DNA from: Acidilobaceae archaeon UBA158 | GTDB lineage: Archaea > Thermoproteota > Thermoprotei_A > Sulfolobales > Acidilobaceae | Length of the DNA stretch: 33,419 bases | Direction of reading: 5' to 3' | Assembly: GCA_002506595.1 (NCBI GenBank) | Contig: DAXV01000012.1 | Location: 1 to 33,419, forward strand | Shown: piece after piece, positions 1-8,219 of the stretch | How positions within the stretch are numbered: position 1 is the first letter of the stretch | Layout: each line of letters begins with the position of its first letter | Program-made: the position numbers and the translations under genes | The notes under the pieces: generated by a model | What the model was told of the DNA's origin: nothing | Database searches by the model: none | Seen by the model: only the letters and a program-made list of their open reading frames with translations

Positions 1-130
1 CTCTTGAGGGCTCATACACACTCACCCTTAACTCATAGGGGCTAGTCGAGGGAAACCCCACTACCCTCCCATCCGTATTTGTCGCCCCCAATACCTCGTG
101 AGCATAGCCCGTCATCAGTATGGAGTTCAT
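1..130 (-). other. GC-rich structured island, possible ncRNA or rRNA leader, cut by window edge
   Basis: By hand count 65 of the first 120 bases are G or C (about 54%), far above the surrounding DNA, and the switch is abrupt near 125-130. Read on the minus strand the segment can fold: 110-106 (GGGCU) pairs with 12-8 (AGCCC), and 102-98 (CUCAC) pairs with 25-21 (GUGAG). A good TATA box lies just upstream. GC-rich stretches in AT-rich thermophile genomes are usually structured RNAs. I could not match it to tRNA, 5S, SRP or RNase P signatures. An rRNA leader or the start of an unknown ncRNA are both possible. Alternatively, a minus-strand ATG at 130 opens 43 codons without a stop to the window edge, which could be a leaderless gene of foreign composition. 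Class uncertain. Confidence 0.35.
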
Positions 131-154
131 CAATTTATAATGTAGAGGAAATAA

Positions 155-162
155 TATATAAA
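155..162 (-). promoter_or_regulatory. TATA box for minus-strand transcription into the GC-rich island
   Basis: On the minus strand this reads TTTATATA, a close match to the crenarchaeal TATA box. A start site about 25 bases downstream would fall near 132-134, just where the GC-rich segment begins and only a few bases before the minus-strand ATG at 130. That spacing suits either a leaderless gene or a stable RNA. Confidence 0.5.
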
Positions 163-226
163 CATAATCATAATAAAGATCATATTGTGAAATGATTAAA
201 AGTATTTAAAAGTTATGCAAATGTAT

Positions 227-1459
227 TTAGTCTCCTTTTACGTATTCTCTTCCAATCAATTCTCTAGCAACTATATATCTCATAATATTTTGGGAGCCTT
301 CTGCACCAACTAAATATGATAAAACTCCTAATAAGTTCCTAAACACATTAGCTTCTTCAGTATATGAATATCCTCCATATGTTTTCATTGTAGTCTCTAT
401 TGCCTGGAAAGCTGTTTCTATAGCCATTATTTTTGATGATGATGCCCAATAGTTTAGATCTTGTGGTTTAAATCCTGGTTCTTTTTTGATAAATATCTTA
501 TCAGCAAGTTGCGCTGATTTATAAATTAATAATCTCGTTGCTTCAATTTTTGCCGCTACCTCAGCAATCGGGAAACTGACTCCTTGGAAAGATGCAATAG
601 GTTTGTCATCAAACATTCTTCTTTCTCTAGAATATTTCACAGCCTGTTCTAAAGCCCATTGGGCTGCACCTATATTTGCAGCGCTTACTAAGACTCTCGC
701 TATTGAAAATCCTTGCATCGCTAAATAGAAACCTTTATTTTCATCACCAATTAAATGATTTGAATCGGTGGTTGCATTATTAAAATGCAATAGCCCAGTA
801 GATATTGCATGCCTACCAATAGTATTTAAAATTGAATATTCAAGGCCTTCTGTTATTTTCCCGTTTTTATTTCCTATGAAAGCAAATGCGGACAATCCTT
901 TGTGTTTATCCTCTTGTCTTCCAGTCCTTGCAATTAAAAACCAGCTACCCAAATCTAATTGTTCTAATGCCTCTCTTACACCGCTTATGTATATCTTTTC
1001 CCCATTAATTTTATATAAATTTCCTTCTTTTTTAGCGGTAGTTTTTTCTCCAGCAACATCACTCCCTCCTATAGTTTCTGTAGATGCAATACCAAAGAAA
1101 CCCCTACCCTTTCCTACTACAGGAAGTATTTCTTGTTTTGCTTCCTCCTTACCATAAAGGTATAAGATGTATGGCCAGCTATTATTTAGCAAAGTAAAAA
1201 CTGCGGTTGCAACTGCAGGATCGTTATAAGCTACTTCTTCTACAGCTAATGCAGCTAATAGGAAGTTTCCTCCTTGGCCTCCATATTCTTCTGGTACAGC
1301 TATTGCAAATAGCCCCTGCTCACCCATTTTATGTATAACTTCCGTAGGTATCTTCCTTTCACTATCCATATTTACCCATATTGGATTAAGCTCTTTAGAT
1401 AGAAACTCATGTACTGATTCTTTAAAGAGCTTTTCATCTTGGGAAAGATCAAAATCCAA
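227..1459 (-). CDS. Acyl-CoA dehydrogenase
   Basis: FAD-dependent enzyme that introduces a trans-2,3 double bond into an acyl-CoA, the first step of beta-oxidation-type degradation, probably passing electrons to an electron-transfer flavoprotein. The usual three-part architecture is visible: helical N-terminal domain with the YGGQGG loop, middle beta domain with the IASTETIGGSD substrate/FAD strand, and a C-terminal helical domain with YGGYSYTEE. The catalytic base is probably the Glu in GAEGSQNIMR near residue 387, at the position of the family EGT motif. Length (about 410 aa) is normal. An ATG lies at 1471, but the minus strand reads GGTGATATATTG, so the ribosome site GGTGAT overlaps that ATG and the TTG at 1459 gives the family-typical start MDFDLSQDEK. 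Substrate chain length cannot be read. The next gene upstream on the strand makes FMN, the precursor of its cofactor. Confidence 0.92.
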   Translation of the reverse strand: MDFDLSQDEKLFKESVHEFLSKELNPIWVNMDSERKIPTEVIHKMGEQGLFAIAVPEEYGGQGGNFLLAALAVEEVAYNDPAVATAVFTLLNNSWPYILYLYGKEEAKQEILPVVGKGRGFFGIASTETIGGSDVAGEKTTAKKEGNLYKINGEKIYISGVREALEQLDLGSWFLIARTGRQEDKHKGLSAFAFIGNKNGKITEGLEYSILNTIGRHAISTGLLHFNNATTDSNHLIGDENKGFYLAMQGFSIARVLVSAANIGAAQWALEQAVKYSRERRMFDDKPIASFQGVSFPIAEVAAKIEATRLLIYKSAQLADKIFIKKEPGFKPQDLNYWASSSKIMAIETAFQAIETTMKTYGGYSYTEEANVFRNLLGVLSYLVGAEGSQNIMRYIVARELIGREYVKGD

Positions 1460-1536
1460 ATATATCACCATGGAGAAAGTTACAATACTGCTTAAAATAT
1501 TTTATTCAATTAATATATTTATAAATACATAACTCT

Positions 1537-1935
1537 TTATGATAAAACGAGTGATAATTCTATTATAGAACCGTCATCAAGATTTAATAAATCTCTTAGC
1601 TTTTTATCTGATATGATTTCTACTATTTCTTTATTGTATATTGTTATTTCCGGTCTTAGAATATATGAATTCAAGGAGTTAAAAATTAATATAGGATATG
1701 CATAAACCTTTCCAAGTTTTATATTTGGAATATTTGGGGGATCTATTATGATTGTCTTTGATTTTGATAAACATTGATTAAATTCTTCTACATCAGATAT
1801 CAATTTTGCATTTAAAGTACCAGGATATGGAATAAATCCTAACGCGATTCTTATATTTTTTGAATATAAGCTAACGAAAAATTCTCCTTCTTTTTTTCCG
1901 CTAAACACCTTAGCTTTAAATATTTTTTTGCACAA
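1537..1935 (-). CDS. ribK: CTP-dependent riboflavin kinase (archaeal RibK, DUF120)
   Basis: Phosphorylates riboflavin to FMN using CTP rather than ATP, the archaeal route to flavin cofactors. The family fingerprint is clear in a 132-aa single-domain protein (family usually about 135): a glycine-rich N-terminal FSGKKEGEFF, then LGFIPYPGTLNAKL, the central nucleotide/flavin loop, and a C-terminal ILRPEITIYNKEIVEII followed by LRDLLNLDDGS. The start is TTG, five bases after GGGGA, with no in-frame ATG nearby. It is transcribed toward the acyl-CoA dehydrogenase, with about 77 bases between them, so co-transcription is possible. It is divergent from the secreted protein to its right. Function is confident by family; it is not experimentally shown here. 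Confidence 0.9.
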   Translation of the reverse strand: MCKKIFKAKVFSGKKEGEFFVSLYSKNIRIALGFIPYPGTLNAKLISDVEEFNQCLSKSKTIIIDPPNIPNIKLGKVYAYPILIFNSLNSYILRPEITIYNKEIVEIISDKKLRDLLNLDDGSIIELSLVLS

Positions 1936-2007
1936 GTTTTTCCCCTTTCTACTCCATTAAGCTTAAATTAGTAATTAAAAAATTTCTTATCGGGAGGGCT
2001 AAATGGT

Positions 2008-3189
2008 ATGATGAAGAAAAAATTTGTGGTATTGGTTGCATTATTGATTCCATTAATATCATTAACTGGTATGGCTCAAAGCCTAACTTATAGCATTTCT
2101 AACACAAGCGTTACGATAAATAATCAATATTATCAGATTTACTTTAATTTAACAAAGGGTGCAACTATAACTAGTTGGAAGGATTTGATTCCTCAAGTTA
2201 ATCAATTCAATAATGTAGAGGTACCTTCTATGATAGTTTCTCTTAACGAATCCCTTCCAGGAAATCTATACAATCAAAATTGGAAGGCTTCATTAGTAAA
2301 TAAAAATTCAAATTATGTAAAAATATTATTAACTCCAGAAAATAATAATATAAATAATGTTTCTATTTATGAGCTTATCACCGCAAGCAATTATTATCCT
2401 TATATTAACTATGAAATAATAATAAATACCACAGCAGATGAATCTTATATAAAGGATCTTTATATAGGTATTGGTAGTTATTATAATAACAATTCATGGT
2501 CATTTGTTGTATCAAGTCTAGAAAATGGATTGCCAAATTATTTTGCAACGAATTCATCTGGAAGCTACTCTGGAAATATTATGAAAATTGCAATGCTTTC
2601 TTATTCAGGCAATAGCTATAATTCGATTATAGGATTGAATTTCATTACTCCGATTTATGCAGATTTGCAGTTTTTAAAAGGATTTATTAATGGAACTTCA
2701 GAACAAGGCATTGCAAATACAATTATAGATATCAAGAACATCACACTATTTAAGGGTAATAATTATGAAATAAGCTTCAATTTATATGAATCAGAATTTA
2801 ACCCAGAATTAATTAGCTTAACAAATTCAGCTGATATGGTTTCGCAAGTATATAACATAAACAATAATATAAGTAATTTGATAAATTATCAATCTATGAT
2901 AAATAGTTATTTAAATCAAATAACATCTTTAAATCAAAGCGTAAACTCTTTAACAACTAAAGTAGGGGAATTACAAGGTTTGGTAAGCTATTGGCAAGTA
3001 AGGTATAACGAAACAAATCAATTAGCAGGAAGCTATTATAGCAGATTGCATAAGAGCGGAGAGGTTTCAATAGGTCTCTTTATACTTGGCTTAGTCATAG
3101 GTGTGTTAGGAGGAGCATATTTCTTAAAACCAAAGCCAATAGAGACCGTGCCAACTAGGCAACAAAGGAAGGAAACTAAAAAGAAATAA
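2008..3189 (+). CDS. Secreted, membrane-anchored protein of unknown function
   Basis: Not assigned to a named family. An N-terminal signal peptide (KKK then about 18 hydrophobic residues ending MAQS) and a C-terminal transmembrane helix near residues 350-370, followed by a Lys/Arg-rich tail, place the bulk outside the cell, anchored at its C terminus. The ectodomain is rich in Asn, Ser and Tyr and carries about 12 N-glycosylation sequons (NXS/T), as expected for a crenarchaeal surface protein. Residues about 25-270 look beta-rich; the opening pattern is reminiscent of galactose-mutarotase/YidC-type beta-sandwich domains, which is a weak impression only. Residues about 285-345 are helical and probably coiled coil, forming a stalk. 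GGGAGGG at 1992-1998 fits the ATG at 2008; an ATG at 2003 is out of frame. It has no same-strand partner, so it is probably a single gene. Confidence 0.8.
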   Translation: MMKKKFVVLVALLIPLISLTGMAQSLTYSISNTSVTINNQYYQIYFNLTKGATITSWKDLIPQVNQFNNVEVPSMIVSLNESLPGNLYNQNWKASLVNKNSNYVKILLTPENNNINNVSIYELITASNYYPYINYEIIINTTADESYIKDLYIGIGSYYNNNSWSFVVSSLENGLPNYFATNSSGSYSGNIMKIAMLSYSGNSYNSIIGLNFITPIYADLQFLKGFINGTSEQGIANTIIDIKNITLFKGNNYEISFNLYESEFNPELISLTNSADMVSQVYNINNNISNLINYQSMINSYLNQITSLNQSVNSLTTKVGELQGLVSYWQVRYNETNQLAGSYYSRLHKSGEVSIGLFILGLVIGVLGGAYFLKPKPIETVPTRQQRKETKKK

Positions 3190-3207
3190 AATTTTAAAAA
3201 TTTTGGA

Positions 3208-4599
3208 TTAATCTTTTATTTTCAGAAGGCTTAATGCTTTGCTTATGTTCATACATTTCTCTATATTCCAGACAATATCTATAAATTGCTTTGCATTTCT
3301 CTTATATAATTTTCCATTCGTGACTTTCATGAATTTATCAACAACGCCTTCTCTGCTTAAAGGATTCTTAAAGTGACCAGGAGGATATGTACTGCTTTCT
3401 TCAAAAGTTCTACCATCAGATAGTTTTACTGTAATAGTATTCTTAATTCCAGTTGGATATAATTTATCATGTTCTGGATCAACTTCAACCTTCATTTTTC
3501 TTAATACATCTCTTACATCGTTTGCCAAATATCTATTTTCATGAAATGTATCTAACCAAACCTTGCCATCAAGTAATGCAGCAGCAACTATATATGGTAA
3601 GCTATGATCTGCAGTTTCTCTTGTCTTAGGATCCCATTTTTCTGGATCTTTTACTATAATATTATAAGAAACCTGAAAAGTTTTCACATTAACTTCTTTA
3701 ATATTCTCTGGCTTTAGTGCGCCTGCTTTTTCCCTAATTTTTAAAGCTGCATCAACTGCACTCATGGCATGATATTCAACCGGCCAATATTTTATACTTG
3801 TTTCTAATAACTTGAATGGTTCATTATCCTCCCCGCCCATTTTTGGTATATCGAATTTATCTCCATTTAATGCAACTCTAAAGAATCCAAATTCTCCACT
3901 AAATATTGGAGATGGACCTTTCATGCCTCTAGAAGCAAGAATAGCTGCAAATAAACCATTTCTTGAAGCATTAGCTGCTGCGCACCCTTTCCACATGCTG
4001 AGTTCTCCAGCCCTTGTTTGCCTTAATGCAGCAGCATTTACTGTTGACAAGTTAATTGCCTGCAATAAGCCCTCTTTATCTAATCCCAAAACCTTTCCAG
4101 CTCCAACAGCTGATGCAATTGCTATATAAACAACATGATCCCATCCCTTGCTCCTAACACTATATGCATCTGCTAATCTAGCAGTGACTTCATATGAAGC
4201 GACTAATCCTTCTAATATTTTTTTACCGTCAGCCTTTGCTATTTCTGCCGCAGCTATAATAGCTGGTATATTATCACTTGGATGAAGGGCTTCTTTGGAA
4301 AGGTATGTATCCATAAAATCAAAATACCTCGAAGCGCATCCGTTTGCAAAATCTACATGATCAGCTGGTCCAGTTCTATCTGTGCCCCAAATAGTTGCTG
4401 AAAGCCTTGAACTTGACGATGACTCAGCAACCCATCTCGCAATGCTGACTGGTTCTTCATTAAATGCTCCAATAGCTACACCAAATGTATCAAGAATTCT
4501 CTTTTTAGCTTCTTCTATTACATTATCTGGTATGTTTTTATAAGAAAGATTTGATGCCCAATCCGCTATTCTTTCTGATAAATCCTTATAGGATGACAT
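3208..4599 (-). CDS. MmgE/PrpD family protein (2-methylcitrate dehydratase-like)
   Basis: Belongs to the MmgE/PrpD superfamily, whose best-known members dehydrate 2-methylcitrate to 2-methylaconitate in propionyl-CoA degradation; other members act on aconitate-type acids. Seen: the family N terminus with ERIADWASNL and KKRILDTFGVAIGA, the DFANGCASRYFDFMDTY and LHPSDNIPA segments, then SKGWDHVVYIAIASAVGAGKVLGL, MWKGCAAANASRNG and the C-terminal YPPGHFKNPLS. The 463-aa length is typical. GGTGAG lies six bases before the ATG, which supports the start. Methylcitrate synthase and methylisocitrate lyase are not in the window, so pathway assignment rests on family and on the other acyl-CoA genes. 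Exact substrate is uncertain. Confidence 0.88.
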   Translation of the reverse strand: MSSYKDLSERIADWASNLSYKNIPDNVIEEAKKRILDTFGVAIGAFNEEPVSIARWVAESSSSSRLSATIWGTDRTGPADHVDFANGCASRYFDFMDTYLSKEALHPSDNIPAIIAAAEIAKADGKKILEGLVASYEVTARLADAYSVRSKGWDHVVYIAIASAVGAGKVLGLDKEGLLQAINLSTVNAAALRQTRAGELSMWKGCAAANASRNGLFAAILASRGMKGPSPIFSGEFGFFRVALNGDKFDIPKMGGEDNEPFKLLETSIKYWPVEYHAMSAVDAALKIREKAGALKPENIKEVNVKTFQVSYNIIVKDPEKWDPKTRETADHSLPYIVAAALLDGKVWLDTFHENRYLANDVRDVLRKMKVEVDPEHDKLYPTGIKNTITVKLSDGRTFEESSTYPPGHFKNPLSREGVVDKFMKVTNGKLYKRNAKQFIDIVWNIEKCMNISKALSLLKIKD

Positions 4600-4676
4600 C
4601 TTCTCTCACCATAATTATATGAACCTTATCTATTATTAATATTTGTGGCTATCAATTATTTATAACTGGGGAAAGA

Positions 4677-5687
4677 ATGCTAACATATAGCAAATATCCA
4701 TTCATAATATCTTTAGAAGAATATGGAAAAATAAACTATGGATATAGAATTGATATAGGCTCTTTGCTTGAAAATGAAAAATTAGTAAAACTTTCTAAAA
4801 AAAGGCTTGAAGAAGCTATAACAAAAAAGATTAGTCCAATAAAAAATGGAGATACAACTGATGAAGAAGTTTATTCATTTTATATTTCATTAGCTGCAAT
4901 TAAGGCCTCAAATTCTTTAATTGCATTAGATTTGTTTGCAAAAGCAGAAGCGAATAGGGCAAGTTATTTTATTGAGTATGAAGATGAAGAGAACTTAGTT
5001 AGTTTAAGCAAAGCAATGGGATTAAAAATTGAAAAAGAATTAATAAAAATACCTTGGATTATTAATTCAAACGGAAAAGTAATTTATAGAACATTACCTT
5101 ATTATTTAAAAATGGAAGATTATTTAAGAATAGCAGTTAATGCTCAAGAAAACGATTTTAGATTAGTAAATTCATTTTTGTTAAATGGTAAGGTTTATCT
5201 TGATGTAAAAATTTTAAAAAGATTATTAGAAGTAGGTATTGTAATTAAAATTAAGAATATTTCTAAAGATTTAGAAGTAAATGATTTGATCTTAGATTTT
5301 TCAAATGAAGTATTTAGATATTTAAAATTGGCAGAAAATAAATTACCAGCAGGAAAAATTAATTATAATGCATTTCCTCCCTGCATGACAAGCTTTAAAG
5401 AATTATTAGAAAAAGGTAAAATAGATGAAGAGAAGTTTTATCAATACGTAGCATTTTTGATTTCCATAGGAATTGACGAGGAGGAACTAAGCGATATATT
5501 AGCAAATGCTTTGGGAATTTCTCCAAACCTATCAAAAAGGATTGCAAAAGCATTTCTGAGTATTGGAGATTTAAGCCCTTATAGATGTGATGTTATGAAG
5601 AAAAAGGGTTTATGCCCTAAAGATTGTGGAGGTAAGCATCCAGTCCTTGTATATAAGAAGAACTTGCAAAGCATGTCTAGCAAATAA
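4677..5687 (+). CDS. priL: DNA primase large subunit PriL
   Basis: Regulatory subunit of the archaeal/eukaryotic-type primase; with the catalytic PriS it makes RNA/DNA primers for replication. The 336-aa protein has the helical N-terminal PriS-binding region and the C-terminal iron-sulfur domain. The four cluster cysteines are all present: C236 in FPPCMTSF, C304 in PYRCD, C313 in GLCP and C317 in KDCGGKHP. GGGGAAAGA immediately before the ATG supports the start. The 3' end overlaps the convergent taw3 gene by 11 bases, so the two transcripts are antisense at their ends. PriS is not in this window. Confidence 0.93.
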   Translation: MLTYSKYPFIISLEEYGKINYGYRIDIGSLLENEKLVKLSKKRLEEAITKKISPIKNGDTTDEEVYSFYISLAAIKASNSLIALDLFAKAEANRASYFIEYEDEENLVSLSKAMGLKIEKELIKIPWIINSNGKVIYRTLPYYLKMEDYLRIAVNAQENDFRLVNSFLLNGKVYLDVKILKRLLEVGIVIKIKNISKDLEVNDLILDFSNEVFRYLKLAENKLPAGKINYNAFPPCMTSFKELLEKGKIDEEKFYQYVAFLISIGIDEEELSDILANALGISPNLSKRIAKAFLSIGDLSPYRCDVMKKKGLCPKDCGGKHPVLVYKKNLQSMSSK

Positions 5688-6243
5688 GGTTTTTCTTAGT
5701 TAAATTAATTAATTTCTCAAGCCTTCTATGACCTTCATCTAAAGCATCATTGACTTTGTTTATAATATTTGTTAGAGAATTTATGTTAAAAATAAATGTA
5801 TCATTAATTTTTAAAGGTTGGGTTATTTCAACTGCACTCATTAATTCTACAGTAAAAATATTATCAGAATATGATATAATACCGCTGTGCTTAAAACCTG
5901 ATGTCCTCGCTATATTTAATAAATTTAATGCACAATCAATTTTTTCTGTTTTCAAATGAATTATCGGCCCAGTAACTTTAAGCCATAAATTATCAAACGG
6001 TCTAGATAATACATTTGCTAATTCATATATTGATAAATGATCATGAGTTTTATATACAACTCTTGACTTATCCCTTTCCCATGGCCATTCACCTTCAATA
6101 ATTGTTATCCTTCCTATACAGCTGCTCGATGTAATAAAGTTTTCATTATTTAATGCTAGTATATAATTTTCTGCGTTAGGATCTAGATAGCCTATAATTC
6201 TTTCTTGCCTCAAAACGTCTTTAATTTTTTTCGATGTAGACAT
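5677..6243 (-). CDS. taw3: tRNA-Phe wyosine modification protein Taw3 (TYW3-like)
   Basis: Methyltransferase family that N-methylates the 4-demethylwyosine-type base at position 37 of tRNA-Phe. Family features are the ITSSSCIGRI motif near residue 40, the GEWPWERDKSR loop, WLKVTGPIIHL, ARTSGFKHSGI and VELMSAVEITQPL; the 188-aa length matches TYW3/Taw3 proteins. The start ATG is preceded by AGGTGGT with good spacing. Its 5' end overlaps the 3' end of the upstream Trm5/Taw2-family gene by 23 bases, indicating translational coupling, and both are expected to act on G37 of tRNA-Phe. The tRNA-Phe gene lies elsewhere in this window (26591). The 3' end overlaps priL. Confidence 0.9.
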   Translation of the reverse strand: MSTSKKIKDVLRQERIIGYLDPNAENYILALNNENFITSSSCIGRITIIEGEWPWERDKSRVVYKTHDHLSIYELANVLSRPFDNLWLKVTGPIIHLKTEKIDCALNLLNIARTSGFKHSGIISYSDNIFTVELMSAVEITQPLKINDTFIFNINSLTNIINKVNDALDEGHRRLEKLINLTKKNLIC

Positions 6244-7036
6244 CGACTACCACCTGGTATAGTCTAGGTCCTACAGGTCTGACCTCTTTTGAATTAATGA
6301 ATTTATATGTGATGTTGTATTTGTTTAATTCTTCTTTTACCATACTTTCTGCAAGGCTCAAATAATCCTCATCTTTTTTTGAATTAACATGTAAATAAAC
6401 ATGAATAAATCCTTTCTTGTTTATGGCTAATATTGCATATTTGATATATTCTAGGGCTTTTTCTGGTAATGGCATTAAAACTCTGTCAGACGAATTAACA
6501 AGTTTTTCTTCAATTACTTTTTTTGAATCGCCTAAATAGGGAATTACAACATCATTTACTTTATTAATTTCTATATTATCAACCATATATTTATATGCAT
6601 CTGGATTAATATCAATACTATGAACTAATTTAGGTTTTGACTTTTTAGCAATTATTATTGAAAATAGGCCTGCACCGGCAAACATGTTTGTTATAATTTC
6701 GCCACTTTTTACTAAGCTTGCAATTCTTAAATGTTCATAACTTAATCTAGGTGTAATGAAAACCTTTCTAATATCGACTTTAAAAGAGCACCCATGCTCT
6801 TTATATATAGTTTCAGATCTATATTCTCCTGCAAGATATTTATATTCCCTAATTTTAAATTCCCCTTCAACTGGCGAAGATGCTAGCCAAACACTTTTTA
6901 TATATTTATTTTTTTCTAAAGTTTTATTTGCTAATTTTTTAAGTTCATTTTCATCTTGATAATTAAATGGTGGTTTAATTATCGCTATATCTCCAATGTA
7001 TTCTATTTTTGGATTTTTCCATATGTTTTTTATCAT
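6221..7036 (-). CDS. Trm5/Taw2-family SAM-dependent tRNA methyltransferase/transferase
   Basis: Class I SAM enzyme of the Trm5/TYW2 superfamily, acting on G37 of tRNA. Seen: N-terminal beta-strand domain, VFITPRLSYEHLRI entering the catalytic fold, NMFAGAGLFSI (SAM motif I), HSIDINPDAYKYMVDNIEINKV (motif II), and DRVLMPLPEKALEYI in the motif III position. The LPLP-like motif III resembles Trm5 (NLP) more than typical TYW2, so it may be the crenarchaeal Trm5a/Taw22-type enzyme that makes m1G37 and methylates the wyosine intermediate; an aminocarboxypropyl transferase (Taw2) is the alternative. The 23-base overlap with taw3 favours a wyosine role. At 271 aa it lacks the extra N-terminal domain of long Trm5 proteins. 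The 318-base region upstream probably holds its promoter. Confidence 0.82.
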   Translation of the reverse strand: MIKNIWKNPKIEYIGDIAIIKPPFNYQDENELKKLANKTLEKNKYIKSVWLASSPVEGEFKIREYKYLAGEYRSETIYKEHGCSFKVDIRKVFITPRLSYEHLRIASLVKSGEIITNMFAGAGLFSIIIAKKSKPKLVHSIDINPDAYKYMVDNIEINKVNDVVIPYLGDSKKVIEEKLVNSSDRVLMPLPEKALEYIKYAILAINKKGFIHVYLHVNSKKDEDYLSLAESMVKEELNKYNITYKFINSKEVRPVGPRLYQVVVDVYIEKN

Positions 7037-7353
7037 TTTAACCCCTATGTTTTATATTATTAACACTATCCTAATATAAAAATAATGAATTCTTAATAAT
7101 TTTTATAATATTTTTACAGTATTTTAGAAAACCGTATAAATTTGTTGTAGATTAAGCTTTTACTATTTAAGGTTTCTATCGAATTTTATTTGGAATTAAT
7201 AAATACATGAAAAATGATATCAAATTAACAAATATATAGTTATACCATTTTTATGGATACCACTTATAGGTTATGATAGTCTTCTTTAATTGTTTTAAGA
7301 AATAATGTTTTTGAATTGTATTTATTAATTTATTTAAATATTAAAAATTATTT
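7037..7353. other. Intergenic region, no gene seen
   Basis: Very AT-rich stretch between the divergently placed 5' end of the Trm5/Taw2-family gene and the 3' end of the hydrolase gene. I see a minus-strand TATA-like element (about 7072-7081, TTTTTATATT when read on that strand), suitably placed for the methyltransferase gene. I find no open frame of useful length, no RNA-like GC-rich hairpin and no repeat. Confidence 0.5.
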
Positions 7354-7354
7354 A

Positions 7355-7954
7355 TTAAATTTTAATTTTGCTTTTTAAATAATTTCTTATTACTTCATTA
7401 AATTCTTTTGGTTTTTCTAAATAGCAAGCATGTTGATTACCTATATATATGAGCTCAGCGCTTTTAACATTATTTAATATTAAATGCGCATTACTTATTG
7501 GAGCAATATCATCTTTAGCACCCCATATTAGCAAAATCGGTTTTCCTTCCATATTTTTAAGCTTGTCTTTGTAGTTTGATATTCTAACTCCTCCAATAAT
7601 TACAGCTCCTTTTACTCTTTCTGGGAAGTTTGCTGCAACTCCTGCTGTTGCGTAACCTCCAGAGCTTGCCCCAATAATTACAGCATCTTTTATTCCTAAT
7701 GCATCCATAAAGTCTTTGACAAATTGATATTCTGTGTCTTCATCATAAATGCCTTTATCAGATTTTCCTTGACCTGGAGGATCTACAGAAATAACTTTGA
7801 ACTTTTCATTATATATTGTATCGTATGTTCCAACATCTATCCATGTCTTAGCATTATATCTTATTCCAGGAATTAATAAAACAGGATAACCGTTACCATC
7901 TTCATAATAATGTATATTTAGACCATTAACTTTTACTGTCTTTTCTGTATACAT
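7355..7954 (-). CDS. Small alpha/beta hydrolase, ABHD14-like
   Basis: Alpha/beta hydrolase with a complete catalytic triad: Ser in GASSGG (residue 97 from the ATG), Asp in GAKDDIAP (148/149) and His in GNQHACYL (175). The IPGIRYNAKTW segment near the N terminus, the short 200-aa length without a lid domain, and the HxCYLxKPxEF pattern around the catalytic His resemble the ABHD14/CIB family, whose human member ABHD14B has been reported to act on acetylated lysines. The actual substrate here is unknown. A GTG at 7963 could start the frame, but GTGAG there looks like the ribosome site for the ATG at 7954. It stands alone, with AT-rich spacers on both sides. Confidence 0.85.
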   Translation of the reverse strand: MYTEKTVKVNGLNIHYYEDGNGYPVLLIPGIRYNAKTWIDVGTYDTIYNEKFKVISVDPPGQGKSDKGIYDEDTEYQFVKDFMDALGIKDAVIIGASSGGYATAGVAANFPERVKGAVIIGGVRISNYKDKLKNMEGKPILLIWGAKDDIAPISNAHLILNNVKSAELIYIGNQHACYLEKPKEFNEVIRNYLKSKIKI

Positions 7955-8171
7955 GTTTCTCACAAAGTTTTTAATTGTTGTAAGAATTTTTTAAGTTTAT
8001 ATCTTAATTCATATAAGATTTTTAAACAATTCAGTTGACTAAAAATGGATAATTATTAATTTGGTTTTGTAATTAGATTAAATTAATAAATAATGACAAA
8101 AATAATTTATAAAATATATAGTAAAAGTTTTTTTAAGTTTTATTAATAACAATTCAAATATTATGAACAAT

Positions 8172-8179
8172 TTTATAAA
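8172..8179 (+). promoter_or_regulatory. TATA box of the rpoE-containing gene group
   Basis: TTTATAAA lies about 48 bases before the rpoE ATG. Transcription about 25 bases downstream would start near 8201, leaving a leader of about 20 bases that carries the GGGG ribosome site at 8210-8213. The 7955-8171 stretch before it is AT-rich and otherwise empty. Confidence 0.45.
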
Positions 8180-8219
8180 TTTATAATTTAAGTAATATAC
8201 CAACTGATAGGGGAAAAAG

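Noticed and set aside
768..1157. 129-codon plus-strand frame opposite acyl-CoA dehydrogenase
   Set aside because: Shadow of a well-supported minus-strand gene; no ribosome site and no recognisable domain.
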